A stretch of 64,000 bases of DNA from Halictus rubicundus (taxonomy: Eukaryota > Arthropoda > Insecta > Hymenoptera > Halictidae). Under the pieces are notes generated by a model that saw nothing but the letters and a program-made list of their open reading frames with translations, ran no database searches and was not told where the DNA came from. A program made the translations under genes and the position numbers. Shown here in pieces: positions 28,601 to 42,041 of this stretch; position 1 is the stretch's first letter, and the number at the start of each line of letters is the position of its first letter. The stretch is taken from contig NW_027488955.1 in NCBI RefSeq assembly GCF_050948215.1, positions 1-64,000 of the forward strand. The letters are read 5' to 3'.

Positions 28601-31600
28601 TAGGATAGAGGATAGGATAGGATAGGATAGAGGATAGGATAGAGGATAGGATAGAGGATCGGATAGGATAGAGGATAGGATAGGATACAGGATAGGATAG
28701 GGATTTGATAGGATACAGGATAGGATAGAATAGAGGATAGGATAGGGGATTTGATAGAATAGAGGATAGGATAGGATAGAAGATAGGATAGGATAGAGGA
28801 TAGGATAGGATAGAGGATAGGATAGGATAGAGGATAGGATAGGATAGAGGATAGGATAGACGATCGGATAGGATAGAGGATAGGATAGGATAGAGGATAG
28901 GATAGGATAGAGGATAGGATAGGATAGAGGATAGGATAGAGGATAGGATAGAGGATAGGATTGGATAGGATTGGATAGAGGATAGGATAGGATAGAGGAT
29001 AGGATAGGATAGTATAGAGGATAGGATAGGATAGAGGATGGGATAAGATACAGGATAGGATAGGATAGAGGATAGGATAGGATAGAGGATAGGATAGGGA
29101 TTGGATAGGATAGGATTGAGGATAGGATAGGATAGAGGATAGGATAGGATAGAGGATAGGATAGGATAGAGGATAGGATAGGATAGAGGATAGGATAGGA
29201 TAGAGGATAGGATAGGATAGAGGATAGGATAGGATAGAGGATAGGATAGGATAGAGGATACGTTAGGATAGAGGATATAATAGGATAGAGGATAGGATAG
29301 ACGATAGGAAAGGATAGAGGATAGGATAGGATAGAGGATAGGATAGGATAGAGGATAGGATAGGATAGGATAGAGGATAGGATAGGATAGAGGATAGGAT
29401 AGGATAGAGGATAGGATAGGATAGAATATAGGATAGGATAGAGGATAGGATAGGATAGAAGATAGGATAGGATAGAGGATAGGATAGGATAGAGGATAGG
29501 ATAGGGGATTTGATAGGATAGAGGATAGGATAGGATAGAGGATAGCATAGAGCATAGGGTAGAGGATAGGATTGGATAGAGGATAGGATAGGATAGAGGA
29601 TAGGATAGGATAGGATAGAGGATAGGATAGGATAGAGGATAGGATAGGATAGGATAGATGATAGGATAGGATAGAGGATAGGATAGGATAGAGGATAGGA
29701 TAGGATAGAGGATAGAGGATAGGATAGGATAGAGGATAGGATAGGATAGAATATAGGATAGGATAGAGGATAGGATAGGATAGAGGATAGGATAGGATAG
29801 AGGATAGGATAGGATAGGATAGAGGATAGGATAGGATAGAGGATAGGATAGGATAGAGGATAGGATAGGATAGAGGATAGGATAGGATAGAGGATAGGAT
29901 AGGATAGGGGATAGGATAGGATAGAGGATAGGATAGGATAGAGGATAGGATAGGATAGAGGAAAGGATAAGATAGAGGATAGGATAGAGGATAGGATAGG
30001 ATAGGATAGAGGATAGGATAGAGGATAGGATAGAGGATCGGATAGGATAGAGGATAGGATAGGATACAGGATAGGATAGGGATTTGATAGGATACAGGAT
30101 AGGATAGAATAGAGGATAGGATAGGGGATTTGATAGAATAGAGGATAGGTTAGGATAGAAGATAGGATAGGATAGAGGATAGGATAGGATAGAGGATAGG
30201 ATAGGATAGAGGATAGGATAGGATAGAGGATAGGATAGACGATCGGATAGGATAGAGGATAGGATAGGATAGAGGATAGGATAGGATAGAGGATAGGATA
30301 GGATAGAGGATAGGATAGAGGATAGGATAGAGGATAGGATTGGATAGAGGATAGGATAGGATAGAGGATAGGATAGGATAGTATAGAGGATAGGATAGGA
30401 TAGAGGATGGGATAAGATACAGGATAGGATAGGATAGAGGATAGGATAGGATAGAGGATAGGATAGGGATTGGATAGGATAGGATAGAGGATAGGATAGG
30501 ATAGAGGATAGGATAGGATAGAGGATAGGATAGGATAGAGGATAGGATAGGATAGAGGATAGGATAGGATAGAGGATAGGATAGGATAGAGGATAGGATA
30601 GGATAGAGGATAGGATAGGATAGAGGATACGTTAGGATAGAGGATATAATAGGATAGAGGATAGGAAAGACGATAGGAAAGGATAGAGGATAGGATAGGA
30701 TAGAGGATAGGATAGGATAGAGGATAGGATAGGATAGGATAGAGGATAGGATAGGATAGAGGATAGGATAGGATAGAGGATAGGATAGGATAGAATATAG
30801 GATAGGATAGAGGATAGGATAGGATAGAAGATAGGATAGGATAGAGGATAGGATAGGATAGAGGATAGGATAGGGGATTTGATAGGATAGAGGATAGGAT
30901 AGGATAGAGGATAGCATAGAGCATAGGGTAGAGGATAGGATTGGATAGAGGATAGGATAGGATAGAGGATAGGATAGGATAGGATAGAGGATAGGATAGG
31001 ATAGAGGATAGGATAGGATAGGATAGATGATAGGATAGGATAGAGGATAGGATAGGATAGAGGATAGGATAGGATAGAGGATAGAGGATAGGATAGGATA
31101 GAGGATAGGATAGGATAGAATATAGGATAGGATAGAGGATAGGATAGGATAGAGGATAGGATAGGATAGAGGATAGGATAGGATAGGATAGAGGATAGGA
31201 TAGGATAGAGGATAGGATAGGATAGAGGATAGGATAGGATAGAGGATAGGATAGGATACAGGATAAAATAGGATAGAGGATAGGATAGGATAGAGGATAG
31301 GATAGGATAGAGGATAGGATAGGATAGAGGATAGGATAGAATAGAGGATAGGATAGGATAGAGGATAGGATAGGATAGAGGATAGGATAGGATAGAGGAT
31401 AGGATAGGATACAGGATAAAATAGGATAGAGGATAGGATAGGATAGAGGATAGGATAGGATAGAGGATAGGATAGGATAGAGGATAGGATAGAATAGAGG
31501 ATAGGATAGAATAGAGGATAGGATAGGATAGAGGATAGGATAGGATAGGATAGAGGATAGGATAGAGGATAGGATAGAGGATAGGATAGAGGATAGGATA

Positions 31601-31749
31601 GAGGATAGGATAGATAATAGGATAGACGATAGGAAAGGATAGAGGATAGGATAGGATAGAGGATAGGATAGGATAGAGGATAGGATAGGATAGAGGATAG
31701 GATAGGATACAGGATAAAATAGGATAGAGGATAGGATAGAGGATAGGAT
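25685..31749. repeat. Paired-anchor domain with 1.37-kb duplication
   Basis: Anchors come in close groups: 25685/25874 (189 bp), 27832/28021 (189 bp) and then 28348. Downstream, GGGATTTGATAGG at 28699 and 30079 (1380 bp) and CGTTAGG followed by GATATAATAGG at 29261 and 30630 (1369 bp) show a ~1.37-kb tandem duplication. From ~31,255 a new variant, ACAGGATAAAATAGG, appears and marks much of the array from here to 57 kb. No anchor occurs between 28,443 and 31,749. Confidence 0.78.
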
Positions 31750-33697
31750 ACAGAATAGGTTAGGAAAGAGAATAGGAACGGATAGATGATATTATAGGAT
31801 AGAGGATAGGATATGATAGAGTATACGATATTATAGAGGGTAGGATAGGACAGAGCATAGGATAGGGGATTGGATAGGATAGGATAGAGGATAGGATAGG
31901 ATAGAGGATAGGATAGAGGATAGGATACAGAATAGGTTAGGATAGAGAATAGGAACGGATAGATGATATTATAGGATAGAGGATAGGATATGATAGAGTA
32001 TACGATATTATAGAGGGTAGGATAGGATAGAGCATAGGATAGGGGATTGGATAGGATAGGATAGAGGATAGGATAGGATAGAGGATAGGATAGGATAGGA
32101 TAGAGGATAGGATAGAGGATAGGATGGGGGATAGGATAGAGGATAGAGGATAGGATAGGATAGAGGATGGGATAGGATAGAGGATAGGATAGGATAGAGG
32201 ATAGGATAGGATAGAGGATAGGATAGAGGATAGGATACAGAATAGGTTAGGATAGAGAATAGGAACGGATAGATGATATTATAGGATAGAGGATAGGATA
32301 TGATAGAGTATACGATATTATAGAAGGTAGGATAGGACAGAGCAAAGGATAGGGGATTGGATAGGATAGGATAGAGGATAGGATAGGATAGAGGATAGGA
32401 TAGAGGATAGGATAGAGGATAGGATAGGTGATAGGATTGAGGATAGAGGATAGGATAGGGATTTGATAGGATACAGGATAGGATAGAATAGAGGATAGGA
32501 TAGGGGATTTGATAGAATAGAGGATAGGATAGGATAGAAGATAGGATAGGATGGAGGATAGGATAGGATAGAGGATAGGATAGGATAGAGGATAGGATAG
32601 GACAGAGCATAGGATAGACGATAGGATAGGATAGAGGATAGGATAGGATAGAGGATAGGATAGGATAGAGGATAGGATACAGAATAGGTTAGGATAGAGA
32701 ATAGGAACGGATAGATGATATTATAGGATAGAGGATAGGATATGATAGAGTATACGATATTATAGAGGGTAGGATAGGATAGAGCATAGGATAGGGGATT
32801 GGATAGGATAGGATAGAGGATAGGATAGGATAGGATAGAGGATAGGATAGAGGATAGGATGGGGGATAGGATAGAGGATAGAGGATAGGATAGGATAGAG
32901 GATGGGATAGGATAGAGGATAGGATAGGATAGAGGATAGGATAGGATAGAGGATAGGATAGAGGATAGGATACAGAATAGGTTAGGATAGAGAATAGGAA
33001 CGGATAGATGATATTATAGGATAGAGGATAGGATATGATAGAGTATACGATATTATAGAAGGTAGGATAGGACAGAGCAAAGGATAGGGGATTGGATAGG
33101 ATAGGATAGAGGATAGGATAGGATAGAGGATAGGATAGAGGATAGGATAGAGGATAGGATAGGTGATAGGATTGAGGATAGAGGATAGGATAGGGATTTG
33201 ATAGGATACAGGATAGGATAGAATAGAGGATAGGATAGGGGATTTGATAGAATAGAGGATAGGATAGGATAGAAGATAGGATAGGATAGAGGATAGGATA
33301 GGATAGAGGATAGGATAGGATAGAGGATAGGATAGGATAGAGGATAGGATAGACGATAGGATAGGATAGAGGATAGGATAGGATAGAGGATAGGATAGGA
33401 TAGAGGATAGGATACAGAATAGGTTAGGATAGAGAATAGGAACGGATAGATGATATTATAGGATAGAGGATAGGATATGATAGAGTATACGATATTATAG
33501 AGGGTAGGATAGGATAGAGCATAGGATAGGGGATTGGATAGGATAGAATAGAGGATAGGATAGGATAGAGGATAGGATAGAGGATAGGATAGAGTATAGG
33601 ATACAGAATAGGTTAGGATAGAGAATAGGAACGGATAGATGATATTATAGGAAAGAGGATAGGATATGATAGAGTATACGATATTATAGAGGGTAGG
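31750..33697. repeat. Seven-anchor block, copy 1
   Basis: Anchors at 31750, 31927, 32237, 32679, 32972, 33414 and 33603 have spacings 177, 310, 442, 293, 442 and 189. The block at 40099-42041 has spacings 177, 310, 454, 293, 425 and 189, so seven anchors in a row match with only 12- or 17-bp differences. The first anchor of each block carries the private change GGTTAGGAAAGAG. The third and fifth are C-type (AGAAGGTAGG, then GGACAGAGCAAAGG) in both blocks. Confidence 0.88.
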
Positions 33698-36600
33698 ATA
33701 GGATAGAGCATAGGATAGGGGATTGGATAGGATAGGATAGAGGATAGGATAGGATAGACGATAGGATAGGATAGAGGATAGGATAGGATAGGATAGAGGA
33801 TAGGATAGAGGATAGGATGGGGGATAGGATAGAGGATAGAGGATAGGATAGGATAGAGGATGGGATAGGATAGAGGATAGGATAAGATAGAGGATAGGAT
33901 AGAGGATAGGATAGGATAGGATAGAGGATAGGATAGAGGATAGGATAGAGGATCGGATAGGATAGAGGATAGGATAGGATACAGGATAGGATAGGGATTT
34001 GATAGGATACAGGATAGGATAGAATAGAGGATAGGATAGGGGATTTGATAGAATAGAGGATAGGATAGGATAGAAGATAGGATAGGATAGAGGATAGGAT
34101 AGGGGATTTGATAGAATAGAGGATAGGATAGGATAGAAGATAGGATAGGATAGAGGATAGGATAGGATAGAGGATAGGATAGGATAGAGGATAGGATAGG
34201 ATAGAGGATAGGATAGACGATAGGATAGGATAGAGGATAGGATAGGATAGAGGATAGGATAGGATAGAGGATAGGATAGAGGATAGGATAGAGGATAGGA
34301 TTGGATAGAGGATAGGATAGGATAGAGGATAGGATAGGATAGTATAGAGGATAGGATAGGATAGAGGATGGGATAAGATACAGGATAGGATAGGATAGAG
34401 GATAGGATAGGATAGAGGATAGGATAGGGGATTGGATAGGATAGGATAGAGGATAGGATAGGATAGAGGATAGGATAGGATAGAGGATAGGATAGGATAG
34501 AGGATAGGATAGGATAGAGGATAGGATAGGATAGAGGATAGGATAGGATAGAGGATAGGATAGGATAGAGGATAGGATAGAGGATAGGATAGAGGATAGG
34601 ATTGGATAGAGGATAGGATAGGATAGAGGATAGGATAGGATTGGATAGAGGATAGGATAGGATAGAGGATAGGATAGGATAGTATAGAGGATAGGATAGG
34701 ATAGAGGATGGGATAAGATACAGGATAGGATAGGATAGAGGATAGGATAGGATAGAGGATAGGATAGGGGATTGGATAGGATAGGATAGAGGATAGGATA
34801 GACGATAGGATAGGATAGAGGATAGGATAGGATAGAGGATAGGATAGAGGATAGGATAGAGGATAGGATTGGATAGAGGATAGGATAGGATAGAGGATAG
34901 GATAGGATAGTATAGAGGATAGGATAGGATAGAGGATGGGATAAGATACAGGATAGGATAGGATAGAGGATAGGATAGGATAGGATAGAGGATAGGATAG
35001 GATAGAGGATAGGATAGGATAGAGGATAGGATAGGATAGAATATAGGATAGGATAGAGGATAGGATAGGATAGAGGATAGGATAGGATAGAGGATAGGAT
35101 AGGATAGAGGATAGGATAGGGGATTTGATAGGATAGAGGATAGGATAGGATAGAGGATAGCATAGAGCATAGGATAGAGGATAGGATTGGATAGAGGATA
35201 GGATAGGATAGAGGATAGGATAGGATAGGATAGAGGATAGGATAGGATAGAGGATAGGATAGGATAGGATAGATGATAGGATAGGATAGAGGATAGGATA
35301 GGATAGAGGATAGGATAGGATAGAGGATAGAGGATAGGATAGGATAGAGGATAGGATAGGATAGAATATAGGATAGGATAGAGGATAGGATAGGATAGAG
35401 GATAGGATAGGATAGAGGATAGGATAGGATAGGATAGAGGATAGGATAGGATAGAGGATAGGATAGGATAGAGGATAGGATAGGATAGAGGATAGGATAG
35501 GATAGAGGATAGGATAGGATACAGGATAAAATAGGATAGAGGATAGGATAGGATAGAGGATAGGATAGGATAGAGGATAGGATAGGATAGAGGATAGGAT
35601 AGGATAGAGGATAGGATAGAATAGAGGATAGGATAGGATAGAGGATAGGATAGGATAGAGGATAGGATAGGATAGAGGATAGGATAGGATACAGGATAAA
35701 ATAGGATAGAGGATAGGATAGGATAGAGGATAGGATAGGACAGAGGATAGGATAGGATAGAGGATAGGATAGAATAGAGGATAGGATAGAATAGAGGATA
35801 GGATAGGATAGAGGATAAAATAGGATAGAGGATAGGATAGAGGATAGGATACAGAATAGGTTAGGATAGAGAATAGGAACGGATAGATGATATTATAGGA
35901 TAGAGGATAGGATATGATAGAGGATAGGATAGGATAGAGGATAGGATAGGATAGACGATAGGATAGGATAGAGGATAGGATAGACGATAGGATAGGATAG
36001 AGGATAGGATAGGATAGAGGATAGGATAGGATAGAGGATAGGATAGAGGATAGGATAGAGGATAGGATTGGATAGAGGATAGGATAGGATAGAGGATAGG
36101 ATAGGATAGTATAGAGGATAGGATAGGATAGAGGATGGGATAAGATACAGGATAGGATAGGATAGAGGATAGGATAGGATAGAGGATAGGATAGGGGATT
36201 GGATAGGATAGGATAGAGGATAGGATAGGATAGAGGATAGGATAGGATAGGATAGAGGATAGGATAGAGGATAGGATAGGATAGAGGATAGGATAGGATA
36301 GAGGATAGGATAGGATAGAGGATAGGATAGGATAGAGGATAGGATAGACGATAGGATAGGATAGAGGATAGGATAGGATAGAGGATAGGATAGGATAGAG
36401 GATAGGATAGAGGATAGGATAGAGGATAGGATTGGATAGAGGATAGGATAGGATAGAGGATAGGATAGGATAGTATAGAGGATAGGATAGGATAGAGGAT
36501 GGGATAAGATACAGGATAGGATAGGATAGAGGATAGGATAGGATAGAGGATAGGATAGGGGATTGGATAGGATAGGATAGAGGATAGGATAGGATAGAGG

Positions 36601-37541
36601 ATAGGATAGGATAGGATAGAGGATAGGATAGAGGATAGGATAGGATAGAGGATAGGATAGGATAGAGGATAGGATAGGATAGAGGATAGGATAGGATAGA
36701 GGATAGGATAGACGATAGGATACGATAGAGGATAGGATAGGATAGAGGATAGGATAGGATAGAGGATAGGATAGAGGATAGGATAGAGGATAGGATTGGA
36801 TAGAGGATAGGATAGGATAGAGGATAGGATAGGATAGTATAGAGGATAGGATAGGATAGAGGATGGGATAAGATACAGGATAGGATAGGATAGAGGATAG
36901 GATAGGATAGAGGATAGGATAGGGGATTGGATAGGATAGGATAGAGGATAGGATAGGATAGAGGATAGGATAGGATAGGATAGAGGATAGGATAGGATAG
37001 AGGATAGGATAGGATAGAGGATAGGATAGGATAGAGGATAGGATAGGATACAGGATAAAATAGGATAGAGGATAGGATAGGATAGAGGATAGGATAGGAT
37101 AGAGGATAGGATAGGATAGAGGATAGGATAGAATAGAGGATAGGATAGGATAGAGGATAGGATAGGATAGAGGATAGGATAGGATAGAGGATAGGATAGG
37201 ATACAGGATAAAATAGGATAGAGGATAGGATAGGATAGAGGATAGGATAGGATAGAGGATAGGATAGGATAGAGGATAGGATAGAATAGAGGATAGGATA
37301 GAATAGAGGATAGGATAGGATAGAGGATAGGATAGGATAGGATAGAGGATAGGATAGAGGATAGGATAGAGGATAGGATAGAGGATAGGATAGAGGATAG
37401 GATAGATAATAGGATAGACGATAGGAAAGGATAGAGGATAGGATAGGATAGAGGATAGGATAGGATAGAGGATAGGATAGGATAGAGGATAGGATAGGAT
37501 ACAGGATAAAATAGGATAGAGGATAGGATAGAGGATAGGAT
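33698..37541. repeat. Anchor-poor interval with GATGGGATAAGATACAGG units
   Basis: Only one anchor (35851, truncated D-type) lies in this 3.8 kb. The recurrent sub-unit here carries GGATTGG, then GATAGTATAGAGG, then GATGGGATAAGATACAGG, then GGGGATTGG. I see it several times between 34,300 and 36,930. ACAGGATAAAATAGG-tagged sub-units follow at 35,521, 35,691, 37,050, 37,203 and 37,501. The same two sub-unit types alternate later in the 43-53 kb core. Confidence 0.75.
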
Positions 37542-40098
37542 ACAGAATAGGTTGGGAAAGAGAATAGGAACGGATAGATGATATTATAGGATAGAGGATA
37601 GGATATGATAGAGTATACGATATTATAGAGGGTAGGATAGGACAGAGCATAGGATAGGGGATTGGATAGGATAGGATAGAGGATAGGATAGGATAGAGGA
37701 TAGGATAGAGGATAGGATACAGAATAGGTTAGGATAGAGAATAGGAACGGATAGATGATATTATAGGATAGAGGATAGGATATGATAGAGTATACGATAT
37801 TATAGAGGGTAGGATAGGATAGAGCATAGGATAGGGGATTGGATAGGATAGGATAGAGGATAGGATAGGATAGAGGATAGGATAGGATAGGATAGAGGAT
37901 AGGATAGAGGATAGGATGGGGGATAGGATAGAGGATAGAGGATAGGATAGGATAGAGGATGGGATAGGATAGAGGATAGGATAGGATAGAGGATAGGATA
38001 GGATAGAGGATAGGATAGAGGATAGGATACAGAATAGGTTAGGATAGAGAATAGGAACGGATAGATGATATTATAGGATAGAGGATAGGATATGATAGAG
38101 TATACGATATTATAGAAGGTAGGATAGGACAGAGCAAAGGATAGGGGATTGGATAGGATAGGATAGAGGATAGGATAGGATAGAGGATAGGATAGAGGAT
38201 AGGATAGGATAGGATAGATGATAGGATAGGATAGAGGATAGGATAGGATAGAGGATAGGATAGGATAGAGGATAGGATAGGATAGAGGATAGGATAGGAT
38301 AGAGGATAGGATAGGATAGAGGATAGGATAGGATAGAGGATAGGATAGGATAGGATAGAGGATAGGATAGGATAGAGGATAGGATAGGATAGAGGATAGG
38401 ATAGGATAGAGGATAGGATAGGATAGAGGATAGGATAGGATACAGGATAAAATAGGATAGAGGATAGGATAGGATAGAGGATAGGATAGGATAGAGGATA
38501 GGATAGGATAGAGGATAGGATAGGATAGAGGATAGGATAGAATAGAGGATAGGATAGGATAGAGGATAGGATAGGATAGAGGATAGGATAGGATAGAGGA
38601 TAGGATAGGATACAGGATAAAATAGGATAGAGGATAGGATAGGATAGAGGATAGGATAGGACAGAGGATAGGATAGGATAGAGGATAGGATAGAATAGAG
38701 GATAGGATAGAATAGAGGATAGGATAGGATAGAGGATAAAATAGGATAGAGGATAGGATAGAGGATAGGATACAGAATAGGTTAGGATAGAGAATAGGAA
38801 CGGATAGATGATATTATAGGATAGAGGATAGGATATGATAGAGGATAGGATAGGATAGAGGATAGGATAGGATAGAGGATAGGATAGGATAGAGGATAGG
38901 ATAGACGATAGGATAGGATAGAGGATAGGATAGGATAGAGGATAGGATAGGATAGAGGATAGGATAGAGGATAGGATAGAGGATAGGATTGGATAGAGGA
39001 TAGGATAGGATAGAGGATAGGATAGGATAGTATAGAGGATAGGATAGGATAGAGGATGGGATAAGATACAGGATAGGATAGGATAGAGGATAGGATAGGA
39101 TAGAGGATAGGATAGGGGATTGGATAGGATAGGATAGAGGATAGGATAGGATAGAGGATAGGATAGGATAGGATAGAGGATAGGATAGAGGATAGGATAG
39201 GATAGAGGATAGGATAGGATAGAGGATAGGATAGGATAGAGGATAGGATAGGATAGAGGATAGGATAGACGATAGGATAGGATAGAGGATAGGATAGGAT
39301 AGAGGATAGGATAGGATAGAGGATAGGATAGAGGATAGGATAGAGGATAGGATTGGATAGAGGATAGGATAGGATAGAGGATAGGATAGGATAGTATAGA
39401 GGATAGGATAGGATAGAGGATGGGATAAGATACAGGATAGGATAGGATAGAGGATAGGATAGGATAGAGGATAGGATAGGGGATTGGATAGGATAGGATA
39501 GAGGATAGGATAGGATAGAGGATAGGATAGGATAGGATAGAGGATAGGATAGGATAGAGGATAGGATAGGATAGAGGATAGGATAGGATAGAGGATAGGA
39601 TAGGATACAGGATAAAATAGGATAGAGGATAGGATAGGATAGAGGATAGGATAGGATAGAGGATAGGATAGGATAGAGGATAGGATAGAATAGAGGATAG
39701 GATAGGATAGAGGATAGGATAGGATAGAGGATAGGATAGGATAGAGGATAGGATAGGATACAGGATAAAATAGGATAGAGGATAGGATAGGATAGAGGAT
39801 AGGATAGGATAGAGGATAGGATAGGATAGAGGATAGGATAGAATAGAGGATAGGATAGAATAGAGGATAGGATAGGATAGAGGATAGGATAGGATAGGAT
39901 AGAGGATAGGATAGAGGATAGGATAGAGGATAGGATAGAGGATAGGATAGAGGATAGGATAGATAATAGGATAGACGATAGGAAAGGATAGAGGATAGGA
40001 TAGGATAGAGGATAGGATAGGATAGAGGATAGGATAGGATAGAGGATAGGATAGGATACAGGATAAAATAGGATAGAGGATAGGATAGAGGATAGGAT
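37542..40098. repeat. 2,557-bp tandem unit
   Basis: Anchors at 37542, 37719 and 38029 repeat at 40099, 40276 and 40586, each shifted by exactly 2557 bp (internal spacings 177 and 310 in both). The first anchor here reads GGTTGGGAAAGAG, a further change on the GGTTAGGAAAGAG variant at 31750 and 40099. The truncated anchor at 38772 lies inside the unit. Confidence 0.85.
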
Positions 40099-42041
40099 AC
40101 AGAATAGGTTAGGAAAGAGAATAGGAACGGATAGATGATATTATAGGATAGAGGATAGGATATGATAGAGTATACGATATTATAGAGGGTAGGATAGGAC
40201 AGAGCATAGGATAGGGGATTGGATAGGATAGGATAGAGGATAGGATAGGATAGAGGATAGGATAGAGGATAGGATACAGAATAGGTTAGGATAGAGAATA
40301 GGAACGGATAGATGATATTATAGGATAGAGGATAGGATATGATAGAGTATACGATATTATAGAGGGTAGGATAGGATAGAGCATAGGATAGGGGATTGGA
40401 TAGGATAGGATAGAGGATAGGATAGGATAGAGGATAGGATAGGATAGGATAGAGGATAGGATAGAGGATAGGATGGGGGATAGGATAGAGGATAGAGGAT
40501 AGGATAGGATAGAGGATGGGATAGGATAGAGGATAGGATAGGATAGAGGATAGGATAGGATAGAGGATAGGATAGAGGATAGGATACAGAATAGGTTAGG
40601 ATAGAGAATAGGAACGGATAGATGATATTATAGGATAGAGGATAGGATATGATAGAGTATACGATATTATAGAAGGTAGGATAGGACAGAGCAAAGGATA
40701 GGGGATTGGATAGGATAGGATAGAGGATAGGATAGGATAGAGGATAGGATAGAGGATAGGATAGAGGATAGGATAGAGGATAGGATAGGTGATAGGATTG
40801 AGGATAGAGGATAGGATAGGGATTTGATAGGATACAGGATAGGATAGAATAGAGGATAGGATAGGGGATTTGATAGAATAGAGGATAGGATAGGATAGAA
40901 GATAGGATAGGATAGAGGATAGGATAGGATAGAGGATAGGATAGGATAGAGGATAGGATAGGACAGAGCATAGGATAGACGATAGGATAGGATAGAGGAT
41001 AGGATAGGATAGAGGATAGGATAGGATAGAGGATAGGATACAGAATAGGTTAGGATAGAGAATAGGAACGGATAGATGATATTATAGGATAGAGGATAGG
41101 ATATGATAGAGTATACGATATTATAGAGGGTAGGATAGGATAGAGCATAGGATAGGGGATTGGATAGGATAGGATAGAGGATAGGATAGGATAGGATAGA
41201 GGATAGGATAGAGGATAGGATGGGGGATAGGATAGAGGATAGAGGATAGGATAGGATAGAGGATGGGATAGGATAGAGGATAGGATAGGATAGAGGATAG
41301 GATAGGATAGAGGATAGGATAGAGGATAGGATACAGAATAGGTTAGGATAGAGAATAGGAACGGATAGATGATATTATAGGATAGAGGATAGGATATGAT
41401 AGAGTATACGATATTATAGAAGGTAGGATAGGACAGAGCAAAGGATAGGGGATTGGATAGGATAGGATAGAGGATAGGATAGGATAGAGGATAGGATAGA
41501 CGATAGGATAGAGGATAGGATAGGTGATAGGATTGAGGATAGAGGATAGGATAGGGATTTGATAGGATACAGGATAGGATAGAATAGAGGATAGGATAGG
41601 GGATTTGATAGAATAGAGGATAGGATAGGATAGAAGATAGGATAGGATAGAGGATAGGATAGGATAGAGGAAAGGATAGGATAGAGGATAGGATAGGATA
41701 GAGGATAGGATAGACGATAGGATAGGATAGAGGATAGGATAGGATAGAGGATAGGATACAGAATAGGTTAGGATAGAGAATAGGAACGGATAGATGATAT
41801 TATAGGATAGAGGATAGGATATGATAGAGTATACGATATTATAGAGGGTAGGATAGGATAGAGCATAGGATAGGGGATTGGATAGGATAGAATAGAGGAT
41901 AGGATAGGATAGAGGATAGGATAGAGGATAGGATAGAGTATAGGATACAGAATAGGTTAGGATAGAGAATAGGAACGGATAGATGATATTATAGGAAAGA
42001 GGATAGGATATGATAGAGTATACGATATTATAGAGGGTAGG
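40099..42041. repeat. Seven-anchor block, copy 2
   Basis: Anchors at 40099, 40276, 40586, 41040, 41333, 41758 and 41947 match the block at 31750-33697, with offsets of 8344-8361 bp. An eighth anchor, C-type, follows at 42274. Both blocks share the AAAGAG change in the first anchor and a GGAAAGAGG change just after GATATTATA in the last one (33603 and 41947). Confidence 0.87.
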
